A stretch of 64,000 bases of DNA, taken from NCBI RefSeq assembly GCF_000341105.1, contig NZ_ANBB01000003.1:1-64000 (forward strand), given 5' to 3'. Each line of letters opens with the position of its first letter. The stretch's first letter is position 1. The notes beneath the pieces are model-generated. The model was given only the letters and a program-made list of their open reading frames with translations, ran no database searches and was not told the DNA's origin. Origin of the DNA: Nocardiopsis potens DSM 45234 (GTDB lineage: Bacteria > Actinomycetota > Actinomycetes > Streptosporangiales > Streptosporangiaceae). The position numbers were made by a program, and so were the translations under genes. Positions 56,550 to 64,000 of this stretch are shown here, in pieces.

Positions 56550-58181
56550 TCAGCCCTCCGCCGAGTGCTCCGCCGCCGCGGCGGTCATCCCCTCTGCGGC
56601 CGCGCGCAGCTCGGCGAAGCGGTGGCCGGGCAGGTCGAGCAGGGTGTGGTTCGGGGCCCACGGCGCCCACTCGGACACCAGGGAACGGGCGGTGCGCTTG
56701 TTCACCGGGGCGCCGTCCCGGCCGGTGACCGCGATCAGCCCCTCGCGCAGCGTGCGGGGGAGCGGGCCGTGCGCCCGCTCCTGGCAGTAGGCCAGCAGCC
56801 GCTCCGCCGCCGGGGCGTCCTCCGGCAGGGGAGCGGCGGACACCTCCACCACCGTCTCCCGGGGCCCCGGGCGGCCCTTGAGGAACCGCACCCGGAACCG
56901 CGGCTCCAGCAGCGCGCGCAGCGCCCGCTGCCCGGCGGCGTCGCGCACCTCCGGCGCCGACGACGGCACCACCGCGCGGACCCGCGGCCCCGCCCCGGCC
57001 AGCAGCGCGCGGCCCAGCAGCGCCTCCCACCCGCCGGTCAGCAGCAGCACCGGGTCCTCGGCCGGCACCGGCGACGCCAGCCAGGTCGCCAACCGCACCC
57101 GGCGGGCCCCCTCGGGCAGCGCCGCGGCCGGCCACTCGCCCACCGCCGTCCCCCCGCCGAGCAGCTCCGCCGCGCCCGCGGCCGCCACCGCGCCCGCCGC
57201 CTCCTTGGCGTTGCCGCCCTGGCTGTAGATCCGGGCCTGCTCCGCGCCGCCGCCCGGCGCCGTGCGCGACAGCGGCCGCAGCACGTACAGGTCGCTGGCG
57301 GCGCCGATCGCCTCCGCGCCGAGGTAGCGGTTGAAGTCCGGCAGCACCGCCTCGAACACCAGGTCCAACCGGGCCAGCCGGGCCTGGGTCCTGGCCACCA
57401 GGCCCGGGGTGGTCCCACTGGCCCCGTAGGCCACCAGCACCCGGCCGCGCCGCGGATCGGCCATCCCCTCCAGGCCCCGCCGGACGAACAGCTCCACCCC
57501 CTCCGGGGTGTACGGCGGATCGGTGAAGACCAGGTCCCCCCAGCCCGCCACCGGCGCCGGCAGCCCCGCCCGCAGATCCGCGAAGTGGCACCGCACCGCC
57601 AGACCGAGCCGGGCCGCCGCGCCGTCGATGTACTCCAGCATCCGCTCGTCCACGTCCACCACGGCCGCCTCCGCCTCCGGGCAGACCAGCAGCGCCGCCA
57701 GCGACGTCAGATCGTGGTCGCCGACGCACAGCAGCCGCCGCCCCGGCATCGCGAACCGGTCGGCCAGATAGGCTCCGCGCCGCAGCGCGGTCCCCGGCGT
57801 CGCCGCCACATGGTCCAGCTCGGTCCGCGACGGCGGCGCCTCGGCCACCAGCCGCCGCAGCTCCTCGGCGGCCCGCGGGAACCGGCCCGCCGCCTCACCC
57901 GGATCGGCCGGCGGGCCGCCCGCCGCCCGGAACCCCGCGTACCCGCCCGGCCGGGCCAGCCGCACCCGCTCCTCGGGCCCGCCGTCCCCCCGCTCCAGGT
58001 CGCCGCCGAGCGCGTCCAGCGCCGCCGCGACCAGCCGGTGCGGCACCGCGGTGGCCCGCACCAGCTCCCGGGCGCTCCACGGCTCCCCGCCCGCCAGCGC
58101 GCCGAGCACGCGGTGGATGAGGGCCGCATCGGCACCCTGCTCGTCCAGGAGTGCGGAAAGGTCGGAAGGAAGATCGCTCAC
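56550..58181 (-). CDS. Bis-aminopropyl spermidine synthase-family protein (BpsA-like)
   Basis: 543 residues. An N-terminal winged-helix part (~1-110: DAALIHRVLGALAGGEPWSA) is followed by a Rossmann-type aminopropyl/methyltransferase: LLCVGDHDLTSLAALL (~148-163, the G-D-D-D-like motif), VVDVDERMLEYID (~172-184) and FTDPPYTPEGVELFVRRG (~216-233), all as in BpsA/DUF43 branched-polyamine synthases of thermophiles. The C-terminal ~200 residues are not recognised. In this actinomycete the substrate is unknown. Starts GTG 58181; the frame stays open far upstream but only as antisense of gltB. Confidence 0.78.
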   Translation of the reverse strand: MSDLPSDLSALLDEQGADAALIHRVLGALAGGEPWSARELVRATAVPHRLVAAALDALGGDLERGDGGPEERVRLARPGGYAGFRAAGGPPADPGEAAGRFPRAAEELRRLVAEAPPSRTELDHVAATPGTALRRGAYLADRFAMPGRRLLCVGDHDLTSLAALLVCPEAEAAVVDVDERMLEYIDGAAARLGLAVRCHFADLRAGLPAPVAGWGDLVFTDPPYTPEGVELFVRRGLEGMADPRRGRVLVAYGASGTTPGLVARTQARLARLDLVFEAVLPDFNRYLGAEAIGAASDLYVLRPLSRTAPGGGAEQARIYSQGGNAKEAAGAVAAAGAAELLGGGTAVGEWPAAALPEGARRVRLATWLASPVPAEDPVLLLTGGWEALLGRALLAGAGPRVRAVVPSSAPEVRDAAGQRALRALLEPRFRVRFLKGRPGPRETVVEVSAAPLPEDAPAAERLLAYCQERAHGPLPRTLREGLIAVTGRDGAPVNKRTARSLVSEWAPWAPNHTLLDLPGHRFAELRAAAEGMTAAAAEHSAEG

Positions 58182-58341
58182 CCCACGATCCTCCCACCCC
58201 GGGCGCCCCCGGCCGCCGCGCCCGGGCCACCGCCCGGCCGGCCCGTCGGAGTGACATCCCCCACCCGCGCCCCGGCGGCCCCGCCCGCCGGCCCGCCCCC
58301 GCGGGGTGCCGCGGACCCCGCCGGAACCGCCCGGTGCGGCC

Positions 58342-58398
58342 CGGCCCGCCGCCCGCGGCCCGGCCCGCCGCCCGCGGCCCGGCCCGCCGCCCGCGGCC
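58342..58398. repeat. 19-bp tandem repeat, three perfect copies
   Basis: CGGCCCGCCGCCCGCGGCC repeated at 58342, 58361 and 58380, with partial copies on both sides. It contains no gene and is likely variable in copy number. Confidence 0.85.
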
Positions 58399-58437
58399 CG
58401 GCCCGCGCCGGCCGCGCCGCGGCCACCGGAACCCGGC

Positions 58438-58540
58438 GGAAACACCCTCGTCAACGCCTTGTTACGCTGCCTCGAGAAGGTCCCGCCCGGTGTGTCGATG
58501 TTTGACCCCCCGGGCCGCTGGAAACACCTCCGCCAACCCG
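58438..58540 (+). promoter_or_regulatory. Two GGAAACACC-N-CAAC motifs upstream of gltB
   Basis: Similar 21-base motifs begin at 58438 and 58520 (17 of 21 bases shared). The first reads GAAAC-N6-GTCAA-N6-GTTAC, i.e. 11-bp periodic half-sites reminiscent of GlnR boxes (GTnAC-N6-GAAAC). A nitrogen-control site is plausible for gltB but unproven. Confidence 0.35.
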
Positions 58541-58664
58541 GTACCACCGGGAGGGGGCGACCGTCGTATCCTTGCCGAGGCGGGGAACCGGCGCAGCGAA
58601 CCGGGCCGCACCGTGGCGGCCCGTGGTCTAGACCTGGGATTCGCGAACCACCCCGACCACGTTG

Positions 58665-58670
58665 TATAAC
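58665..58670 (+). promoter_or_regulatory. Candidate -10 of gltB
   Basis: TATAAC is the most AT-rich hexamer in the gap, 208 bases before the gltB ATG. TTCGCG (58640-58645) is a poor -35. Confidence 0.35.
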
Positions 58671-58877
58671 CTGAACCACCCGAGCGGGCCCGAACAGGCG
58701 CGCTCCGCAACGGTCACCACGAGGACGTGCACCCCCAGGACCGAGCGGAGCCCGCGGCGGCCCGCCCGCCCCGGCACCGCGGCCGGGCACAACCGAACCG
58801 AACACACCGCAGCAGGGCCAATGTCGTCCCGGATGCGCTTTCACCGAAGCCCATACGCACGACGACATGGAGGGTAG

Positions 58878-61800
58878 ATGCCTGCTGGCCAGGTGCAGCG
58901 TCCGCTCGACCGCACGGACGCGGAACCCACCCGCAACGCGGCCACCCGCCCCGGCTCCGACCAGGGCCTCTACGACCGCTCCTTCGAGCACGACGCCTGC
59001 GGTGTCGGCTTCGTCGCCGACCTCACCGGCCGGCGCACCCACGGCACCGTGGGCAAGGCCCTCACCGTCCTGCGCAACCTGGACCACCGCGGCGCCTCCG
59101 GCGCCGACCCCGACGACGGCGACGGCGCCGGGATCCTCACCCAGATCCCCGACGAGCTCTACCGCGCCACCACCGGCTTCGACCTGCCCGAGGCGGGCGC
59201 CTACGCCACCGGCATCGCGTTCCTGCCCACCGGCGAGGCCGACCGGGCCGCAGCCGTCGCCCGCATCGAGGCCATCGCCGCCGAAGAGGGCCTGACCGTG
59301 CTCGGCTGGCGCGACCTGCCGGTGGAGCCGCGCTACTGCGGCCCCGCCGCCCGCCAGGCCATGCCGCACTTCGCCCAGCCGTTCCTCACCGGCGCCGCCG
59401 GCGGCCCCGCCGCCGGACTCACCGGCATCGACCTGGAGCGGTACGCCTACTGCGTGCGCAAGCGCGCCGAGCACGAGACCGGCGTCTACTTCCCCAGCCT
59501 GTCGCCGCGGACCATCGCCTACAAGGGCATGCTCACCACGCCGCAGCTGGAGCCGTTCTTCCCCGACCTGTCCGACCGGCGCTACACCTCCGCGCTGGCC
59601 CTGGTCCACTCCCGGTTCTCCACCAACACCTTCCCGTCCTGGCCGCTGGCCCACCCGTTCCGCTACGTCGCGCACAACGGCGAGATCAACACCGTCAAGG
59701 GCAACCGCAACATGATGCGGGCCCGCGAGGCCACCCTCGCCAGCGACGTGCTCCCCGGCGACCTGTCCCGGCTCTTCCCGATCGTCGACCCCGAGGACTC
59801 CGACACCGCGTCCTTCGACGCCGCCCTGGAACTCCTCCACCTCGGCGGGCGGTCCCTGCCGCACGCCGTGCTGATGATGATCCCCGAGCCCTGGGAGAAC
59901 CACACCGAGATGGACCCGCAGGTGCGGGCCTTCTACGAGTTCCACTCCATGCTCATGGAGCCCTGGGACGGACCCGCCTCCGTCTCCTTCACCGACGGCA
60001 CCCTCGTCGGCGCCGTCCTGGACCGCAACGGGCTCCGCCCCGGCCGCTACTGGGTCATCGACGACGGCCTCGTCGTCCTCGCCAGCGAGGCCGGCGTGCT
60101 CGACATCGACCCCGCCACCGTGGTCCGCAAGGGCCGCCTGCAGCCCGGCCGCATCTTCGTCGTCGACACCGCCCAGGGGCGCATCGTCGAAGACGAAGAG
60201 GTCAAGGCCGAACTCGCCGCCGAGCAGCCCTACGCCGAATGGCTCGCCCAGGGCGTGGTCCGCCTCGCCGACCTGCCCGCCGCCCCGGCCGAACCCGCCA
60301 CCGGCGACGACCTCCTCCGCGGCCAGCAGGTCTTCGGCTACACCGAGGAAGAACTCCGGATCATCCTCACCCCGATGGCCCGCACCGGCGCCGAACCCAT
60401 CGGCTCCATGGGCACCGACACCCCGGTCGCCGCGCTCTCCAAGCGCTCCCGGCAGCTCTTCGACTACTTCACCCAGGGCTTCGCCCAGGTCACCAACCCG
60501 CCGCTGGACGCCATCCGCGAAGAGCTGGTCACCAGCCTCGGCGTCGCCCTCGGCGCAGAGGAGAACGTCCTGGCCGGCACCCCGGAGGACTGCCGCCGGA
60601 TCGTGCTGCCCACCCCGATCCTGGACGACGCCGAACTCGCCGCGATCCGCGCCGCCGGCGCCCCCGGCGGCGACCCCGCCTTCCGGGTGCACGTCCTCAA
60701 CGGCACCTACGAGGCCGACGGCGGCGGTACCGCGCTCTCCCGGCGCCTCGCCGAGATCTGCGCCGAAGCCGACCGCGCCATCGCCGGCGGCGCCCGCATC
60801 CTGGTCCTCAGCGACCGCGGCTCCGGCCCCGGCCGCGCCCCGGTGCCCTCGCTCATGCTCACCGGCGCCGTCCACCACCACCTGGTCCGGGAGAAGACCC
60901 GCAACCAGGTCGGCCTGGTCGCCGAGGCCGGCGACGCCCGCGAATGCCACCACATGGCGCTCCTGCTCGGCTACGGCGCCTCCGCCGTCAACCCCTACCT
61001 GGCCCTGTCCACCGTGCGCGACCTCGCCGAACGCGGCGTCATCGGCGGCATCGACGCCGACACCGCGGTGCGCAACACCGTCAAGGCCTACGGCAAGGGC
61101 GTCCTCAAGGTCATGTCCAAGATCGGCGTGTCCACGGTGAGCTCCTACACCGGCGCGCAGATCTTCGAGGCCGTCGGCATCGGCCCCGAGGTCATCGACC
61201 ACTGCTTCACCGGCACCACCTCCCGGCTCGGCGGCGTCGGCTTCGACGTGCTCGCCGAAGAGGTCCGGATCCGGCACGCCGCCGCGCACACCGCCAACCC
61301 GGCCGACCACCGCCGGCTGCCCGTCGGCGGCGAATACCAGTGGCGTCGCGAGGGCGAACCGCACCTGTTCGACCCCGAGACCGTCTTCAAGCTCCAGCAC
61401 TCCACCCGCACCCGGCGCTACGAGATCTTCAAGGAGTACACCTCCAAGGTCGACCGCCGCGCCGGCGAGCTGATGACCCTGCGCGGAATGTTCCGGCTCA
61501 GGGAGGGCGTGCGCGAACCCGTCCCGATCGACGAGGTCGAACCGGTCTCCGCCATCGTCAAGCGGTTCTCCACCGGCGCCATGTCCTACGGCTCCATCTC
61601 CGCCGAGGCCCACGAGACCCTCGCCGTCGCGATGAACCGCCTCGGCGGCAAGTCCAACACCGGCGAAGGCGGCGAGGACCCGCGCCGCTTCACCCCCGAC
61701 CCCAACGGCGACCTCCGGCGCAGTGCCATCAAGCAGGTCGCCTCCGGCCGGTTCGGCGTCACCTCGCACTACCTCACCAACGCCGACGACATCCAGATCA

Positions 61801-63473
61801 AGATGGCCCAGGGCGCCAAGCCCGGCGAAGGCGGCCAGCTGCCCGGCCACAAGGTCTACCCCTGGGTCGCCCAGACCCGGCACTCCACCCCCGGTGTCGG
61901 CCTCATCTCGCCGCCGCCGCACCACGACATCTACTCCATCGAGGACCTCGCCCAGCTCATCCACGACCTGAAGAACGCCAACCCGCAGGCCCGGGTGCAC
62001 GTCAAGCTGGTCTCCGAGGCCGGCGTGGGCACCGTCGCCGCCGGCGTCTCCAAGGCCCACGCCGACGTCGTGCTCATCTCCGGCCACGACGGCGGCACCG
62101 GCGCGTCCCCGCTGACCTCGCTCAAGCACGCCGGCACCCCCTGGGAGCTCGGCCTCGCCGAAACCCAGCAGACCCTGCTCCGCAACGGGCTGCGCGACCG
62201 CATCACCGTCCAGGCCGACGGCCAGCTCAAGACCGGCCGCGACGTCATCGTCGCCGCCCTCCTCGGCGCCGAGGAGTTCGGCTTCGCCACCGCGCCGCTC
62301 GTCGTCTCCGGCTGCGTCATGATGCGCGTCTGCCACCTGGACACCTGCCCGGTCGGCGTCGCCACCCAGAACCCCGAACTGCGCAAGCGCTACTCCGGCA
62401 AGGCCGAGTTCGTGGTCAACTTCTTCGAGTTCATCGCCGAAGAGGTCCGCGAACACCTCGCCGCCCTGGGCTTCCGCAGCCTGGACGAGGCCATCGGCGC
62501 CGTGGAGCTGCTCGACACCGCCGACGCCGTCGACCACTGGAAGGCCGCCGGGCTCGACCTCGCCCCCGTCCTGCACAAGGTCGACCCCTGGGAGGGCGAC
62601 CACGCCAAGCAGAGCCGCACCCAGGACCACGGCCTGGCCAAGGCCCTGGACAACACCCTGATCCAGCTCAGCGAAGGCGCCCTGGACTACGGCCAGAAGG
62701 TCTCCCTGGACCTGCCGGTGCGCAACGTCAACCGCACCGTCGGCACCATGCTCGGCCACGAGGTGACCAAGCGGCACGGCGCCGACGGCCTGCCCGACGA
62801 CACCATCGACATCACCTTCACCGGCGCCGCCGGCCAGTCGTTCGGCGCGTTCGTCCCGCGCGGCGTCACACTCCGCCTCGTCGGCGACGCCAACGACTAC
62901 GTCGGCAAGGGCCTGTCCGGCGGCCGGATCACCGTCCGCCCGCCCGAGCAGGCCCCGATCACCGCCGAAGAGCACATCATCGCCGGCAACGTCATCGCCT
63001 ACGGCGCCACCTCCGGCGAGGTGTTCCTCCGCGGCATCGTCGGCGAGCGGTTCTGCGTCCGCAACTCCGGCGCACTGGCCATCGCCGAAGGCGTCGGCGA
63101 CCACGGCTGCGAGTACATGACCGGCGGCCGCGCCGTCGTCCTCGGCCGCACCGGCCGCAACTTCGCGGCCGGCATGTCCGGCGGCATCGCCTACGTCCTC
63201 GACCTCGACCCGCACCGGGTCAACCCCGAGATGGTCGACCTCGACCCGCTCGACGCCGAGGACCGCGAATTCCTCCGCGACGTGCTCACCCGGCACGCCG
63301 AGCAGACCGGCTCCGCCGTCGCCGCCCGGCTGCTCGCCGACCCCGCCGCCGCCTGGCCCCGCTTCACCAAGGTCATGCCGCGCGACTACAAGCGCGTCCT
63401 GGCCGCCCAGGCCGAGGCCGAGGCGAACGGGACCGACGTCGACCAGGCCGTCATGGCCGCCGCCCAGGCATAG
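58878..63473 (+). CDS. gltB: Glutamate synthase (NADPH) large subunit
   Basis: 1531 residues, full length. The N-terminal amidotransferase nucleophile is C41 ([12 protein letters not shown]), implying a 40-residue propeptide removed on maturation. A central domain leads to the FMN-binding synthase barrel ([42 protein letters not shown]). The 3Fe-4S cluster cysteines are in [17 protein letters not shown] (~1141-1157, C-x5-C-x4-C), and a C-terminal beta-helix GXGXG-type region follows. It makes two glutamates from glutamine and 2-oxoglutarate with GltD. GGAGGG precedes the ATG by three bases. Confidence 0.98.
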   Translation: MPAGQVQRPLDRTDAEPTRNAATRPGSDQGLYDRSFEHDACGVGFVADLTGRRTHGTVGKALTVLRNLDHRGASGADPDDGDGAGILTQIPDELYRATTGFDLPEAGAYATGIAFLPTGEADRAAAVARIEAIAAEEGLTVLGWRDLPVEPRYCGPAARQAMPHFAQPFLTGAAGGPAAGLTGIDLERYAYCVRKRAEHETGVYFPSLSPRTIAYKGMLTTPQLEPFFPDLSDRRYTSALALVHSRFSTNTFPSWPLAHPFRYVAHNGEINTVKGNRNMMRAREATLASDVLPGDLSRLFPIVDPEDSDTASFDAALELLHLGGRSLPHAVLMMIPEPWENHTEMDPQVRAFYEFHSMLMEPWDGPASVSFTDGTLVGAVLDRNGLRPGRYWVIDDGLVVLASEAGVLDIDPATVVRKGRLQPGRIFVVDTAQGRIVEDEEVKAELAAEQPYAEWLAQGVVRLADLPAAPAEPATGDDLLRGQQVFGYTEEELRIILTPMARTGAEPIGSMGTDTPVAALSKRSRQLFDYFTQGFAQVTNPPLDAIREELVTSLGVALGAEENVLAGTPEDCRRIVLPTPILDDAELAAIRAAGAPGGDPAFRVHVLNGTYEADGGGTALSRRLAEICAEADRAIAGGARILVLSDRGSGPGRAPVPSLMLTGAVHHHLVREKTRNQVGLVAEAGDARECHHMALLLGYGASAVNPYLALSTVRDLAERGVIGGIDADTAVRNTVKAYGKGVLKVMSKIGVSTVSSYTGAQIFEAVGIGPEVIDHCFTGTTSRLGGVGFDVLAEEVRIRHAAAHTANPADHRRLPVGGEYQWRREGEPHLFDPETVFKLQHSTRTRRYEIFKEYTSKVDRRAGELMTLRGMFRLREGVREPVPIDEVEPVSAIVKRFSTGAMSYGSISAEAHETLAVAMNRLGGKSNTGEGGEDPRRFTPDPNGDLRRSAIKQVASGRFGVTSHYLTNADDIQIKMAQGAKPGEGGQLPGHKVYPWVAQTRHSTPGVGLISPPPHHDIYSIEDLAQLIHDLKNANPQARVHVKLVSEAGVGTVAAGVSKAHADVVLISGHDGGTGASPLTSLKHAGTPWELGLAETQQTLLRNGLRDRITVQADGQLKTGRDVIVAALLGAEEFGFATAPLVVSGCVMMRVCHLDTCPVGVATQNPELRKRYSGKAEFVVNFFEFIAEEVREHLAALGFRSLDEAIGAVELLDTADAVDHWKAAGLDLAPVLHKVDPWEGDHAKQSRTQDHGLAKALDNTLIQLSEGALDYGQKVSLDLPVRNVNRTVGTMLGHEVTKRHGADGLPDDTIDITFTGAAGQSFGAFVPRGVTLRLVGDANDYVGKGLSGGRITVRPPEQAPITAEEHIIAGNVIAYGATSGEVFLRGIVGERFCVRNSGALAIAEGVGDHGCEYMTGGRAVVLGRTGRNFAAGMSGGIAYVLDLDPHRVNPEMVDLDPLDAEDREFLRDVLTRHAEQTGSAVAARLLADPAAAWPRFTKVMPRDYKRVLAAQAEAEANGTDVDQAVMAAAQA

Positions 63474-63503
63474 GGCCCGCGCCGAAAGGAGGGATTCAGG
63501 AAC

Positions 63504-64000
63504 ATGGCCGACCCCAAGGGCTTCCTCAAGATCACCGAGCGGGAGCTGCCCGCCCACCGACCCGTCGACGTCCGCATCAGCGACTGGCGCGAGGTCTACG
63601 AGGACTTCGACCGCGCCACCGTCACCAGGCAGGCGTCCCGCTGCATGGACTGCGGCATCCCGTTCTGCCACAACGGCTGCCCGCTCGGGAACCTCATCCC
63701 CGAATGGAACGACCTGGTCTACCGGCACGACTGGGGCGAGGCGATCGAGCGCCTGCACGCCACCAACAACTTCCCCGAGTTCACCGGGCGGCTCTGCCCC
63801 GCCCCGTGCGAGTCGGCGTGCGTGCTCGGCATCGACCAGCCCGCCGTGACCATCAAGAACGTCGAGGTCTCCATCATCGACCGGGCCTGGGAGGAGGGCT
63901 GGGTCCGCCCGCAGCCGCCCGCCGTGCGCACCGGAAAGAAGGTCGCCGTCATCGGCTCCGGCCCGGCCGGCCTCGCCGCCGCCCAGCAGCTCACCCGCGC
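63504..64000 (+). CDS. gltD: Glutamate synthase small subunit (partial, runs off the window)
   Basis: The first 165 residues. N-terminal Fe-S domain with cysteines in [19 protein letters not shown] and [17 protein letters not shown], then the FAD-binding start [28 protein letters not shown] (63485-63492) lies upstream of ATG 63504, 30 bp after gltB. It passes electrons from NADPH to GltB. The 3' end is outside the window. Confidence 0.97.
   Translation, partial: MADPKGFLKITERELPAHRPVDVRISDWREVYEDFDRATVTRQASRCMDCGIPFCHNGCPLGNLIPEWNDLVYRHDWGEAIERLHATNNFPEFTGRLCPAPCESACVLGIDQPAVTIKNVEVSIIDRAWEEGWVRPQPPAVRTGKKVAVIGSGPAGLAAAQQLTR

Larger units (their letters stand above)
58182..58877. other. Long gap upstream of gltB
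   Basis: 696 bp without a convincing gene. It holds a 19-bp tandem repeat (58342-58398), two similar GGAAACACC motifs, a possible promoter and an 18-codon ORF at 58820-58876 whose stop abuts the gltB start. The length suggests regulated expression of gltBD. Confidence 0.6.

Noticed and set aside
58342-58398. Regular repeat considered as a CRISPR array
   Set aside because: The units are directly adjacent with no spacers and only 19 bp long; no cas genes are present.
58600-58680. GATTCGCGAACC-like stretch considered as a tRNA T-arm
   Set aside because: No acceptor or anticodon stems can be formed around it.
58182-63758. A continuous minus-strand frame of over 2400 codons reading through from the BpsA-like gene to the end of gltB
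   Set aside because: It is the antisense of gltB; the protein there is low in recognisable motifs, and only 56550-58181 has family features. Such antisense frames are common at this GC content.

Overview
The window looks like a chromosomal segment of a very high-GC actinomycete. GTG starts are common, several genes appear to be transcribed without a leader, and the block hisD-hisC-hisB-hisH-priA-hisF ... hisI ... trpC-trpB-trpA ... lgt ... gltB-gltD has an actinobacterial gene order. Protein style (SAV_2336, DUF397, CU044_2847/Trypco1, HGxxPAAW, TIGR04222 families) suggests a Nocardiopsis/Streptomonospora-like member of the Streptosporangiales. That placement is inference from gene content; no 16S or tRNA gene was seen. 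I found no rRNA, tRNA, CRISPR array, insertion sequence or prophage.

Layout. 1-11.6 kb is accessory metabolism: an EamA transporter with a frameshift in a G7 run, a divergent LysR regulator, a ThDP enzyme, the azlCD exporter pair, an orphan helical-repeat protein, a GNAT acetyltransferase, and a hotdog thioesterase plus acyl-CoA ligase pair. 11.7-20.3 kb is a conflict-type locus: a Trypco1 protein, a DUF397 protein on the other strand, and a tight minus-strand operon of trypsin-VMAP, MoxR AAA+ ATPase and a 1508-residue vWA-like/NB-ARC/TPR protein. It belongs to the VMAP-MoxR-vWA type of NTP-dependent systems, here joined to a STAND sensor. 20.5-30.1 kb holds an aldehyde dehydrogenase, dnaE, a DinB-like protein, membrane proteins, a YbaK deacylase and a ferritin with three IdeR-like iron boxes upstream.

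30.4-36.0 kb is the histidine operon, including PriA and a 54-residue membrane protein between hisB and hisH. 36.3-44.3 kb interrupts the amino-acid block with a glycosyltransferase, a secreted peptidoglycan-binding protein, an asymmetric heterodimeric ABC exporter behind a U-tract terminator with a short leader ORF, and an SIS-domain protein. 44.5-50.6 kb resumes with hisI, Trp-associated membrane proteins, trpC, a possible Trp-codon leader peptide, trpB and trpA. trpE, trpD and trpF are absent; PriA is expected to supply the TrpF reaction. 50.8-56.3 kb encodes an envelope group: MauE/DoxX protein, DsbA-like thioredoxin, Lgt and two paralogous single-pass membrane proteins. 56.5-64 kb has a BpsA-like aminopropyltransferase on the minus strand, then gltB and the start of gltD, which runs off the end.

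Gaps between convergent genes repeatedly hold large inverted repeats. One family is centred on GAGCGCTC (20.46, 28.74 and 43.25 kb); a second family shares a GTTGAGCTCA core (36.1 and 56.4 kb).
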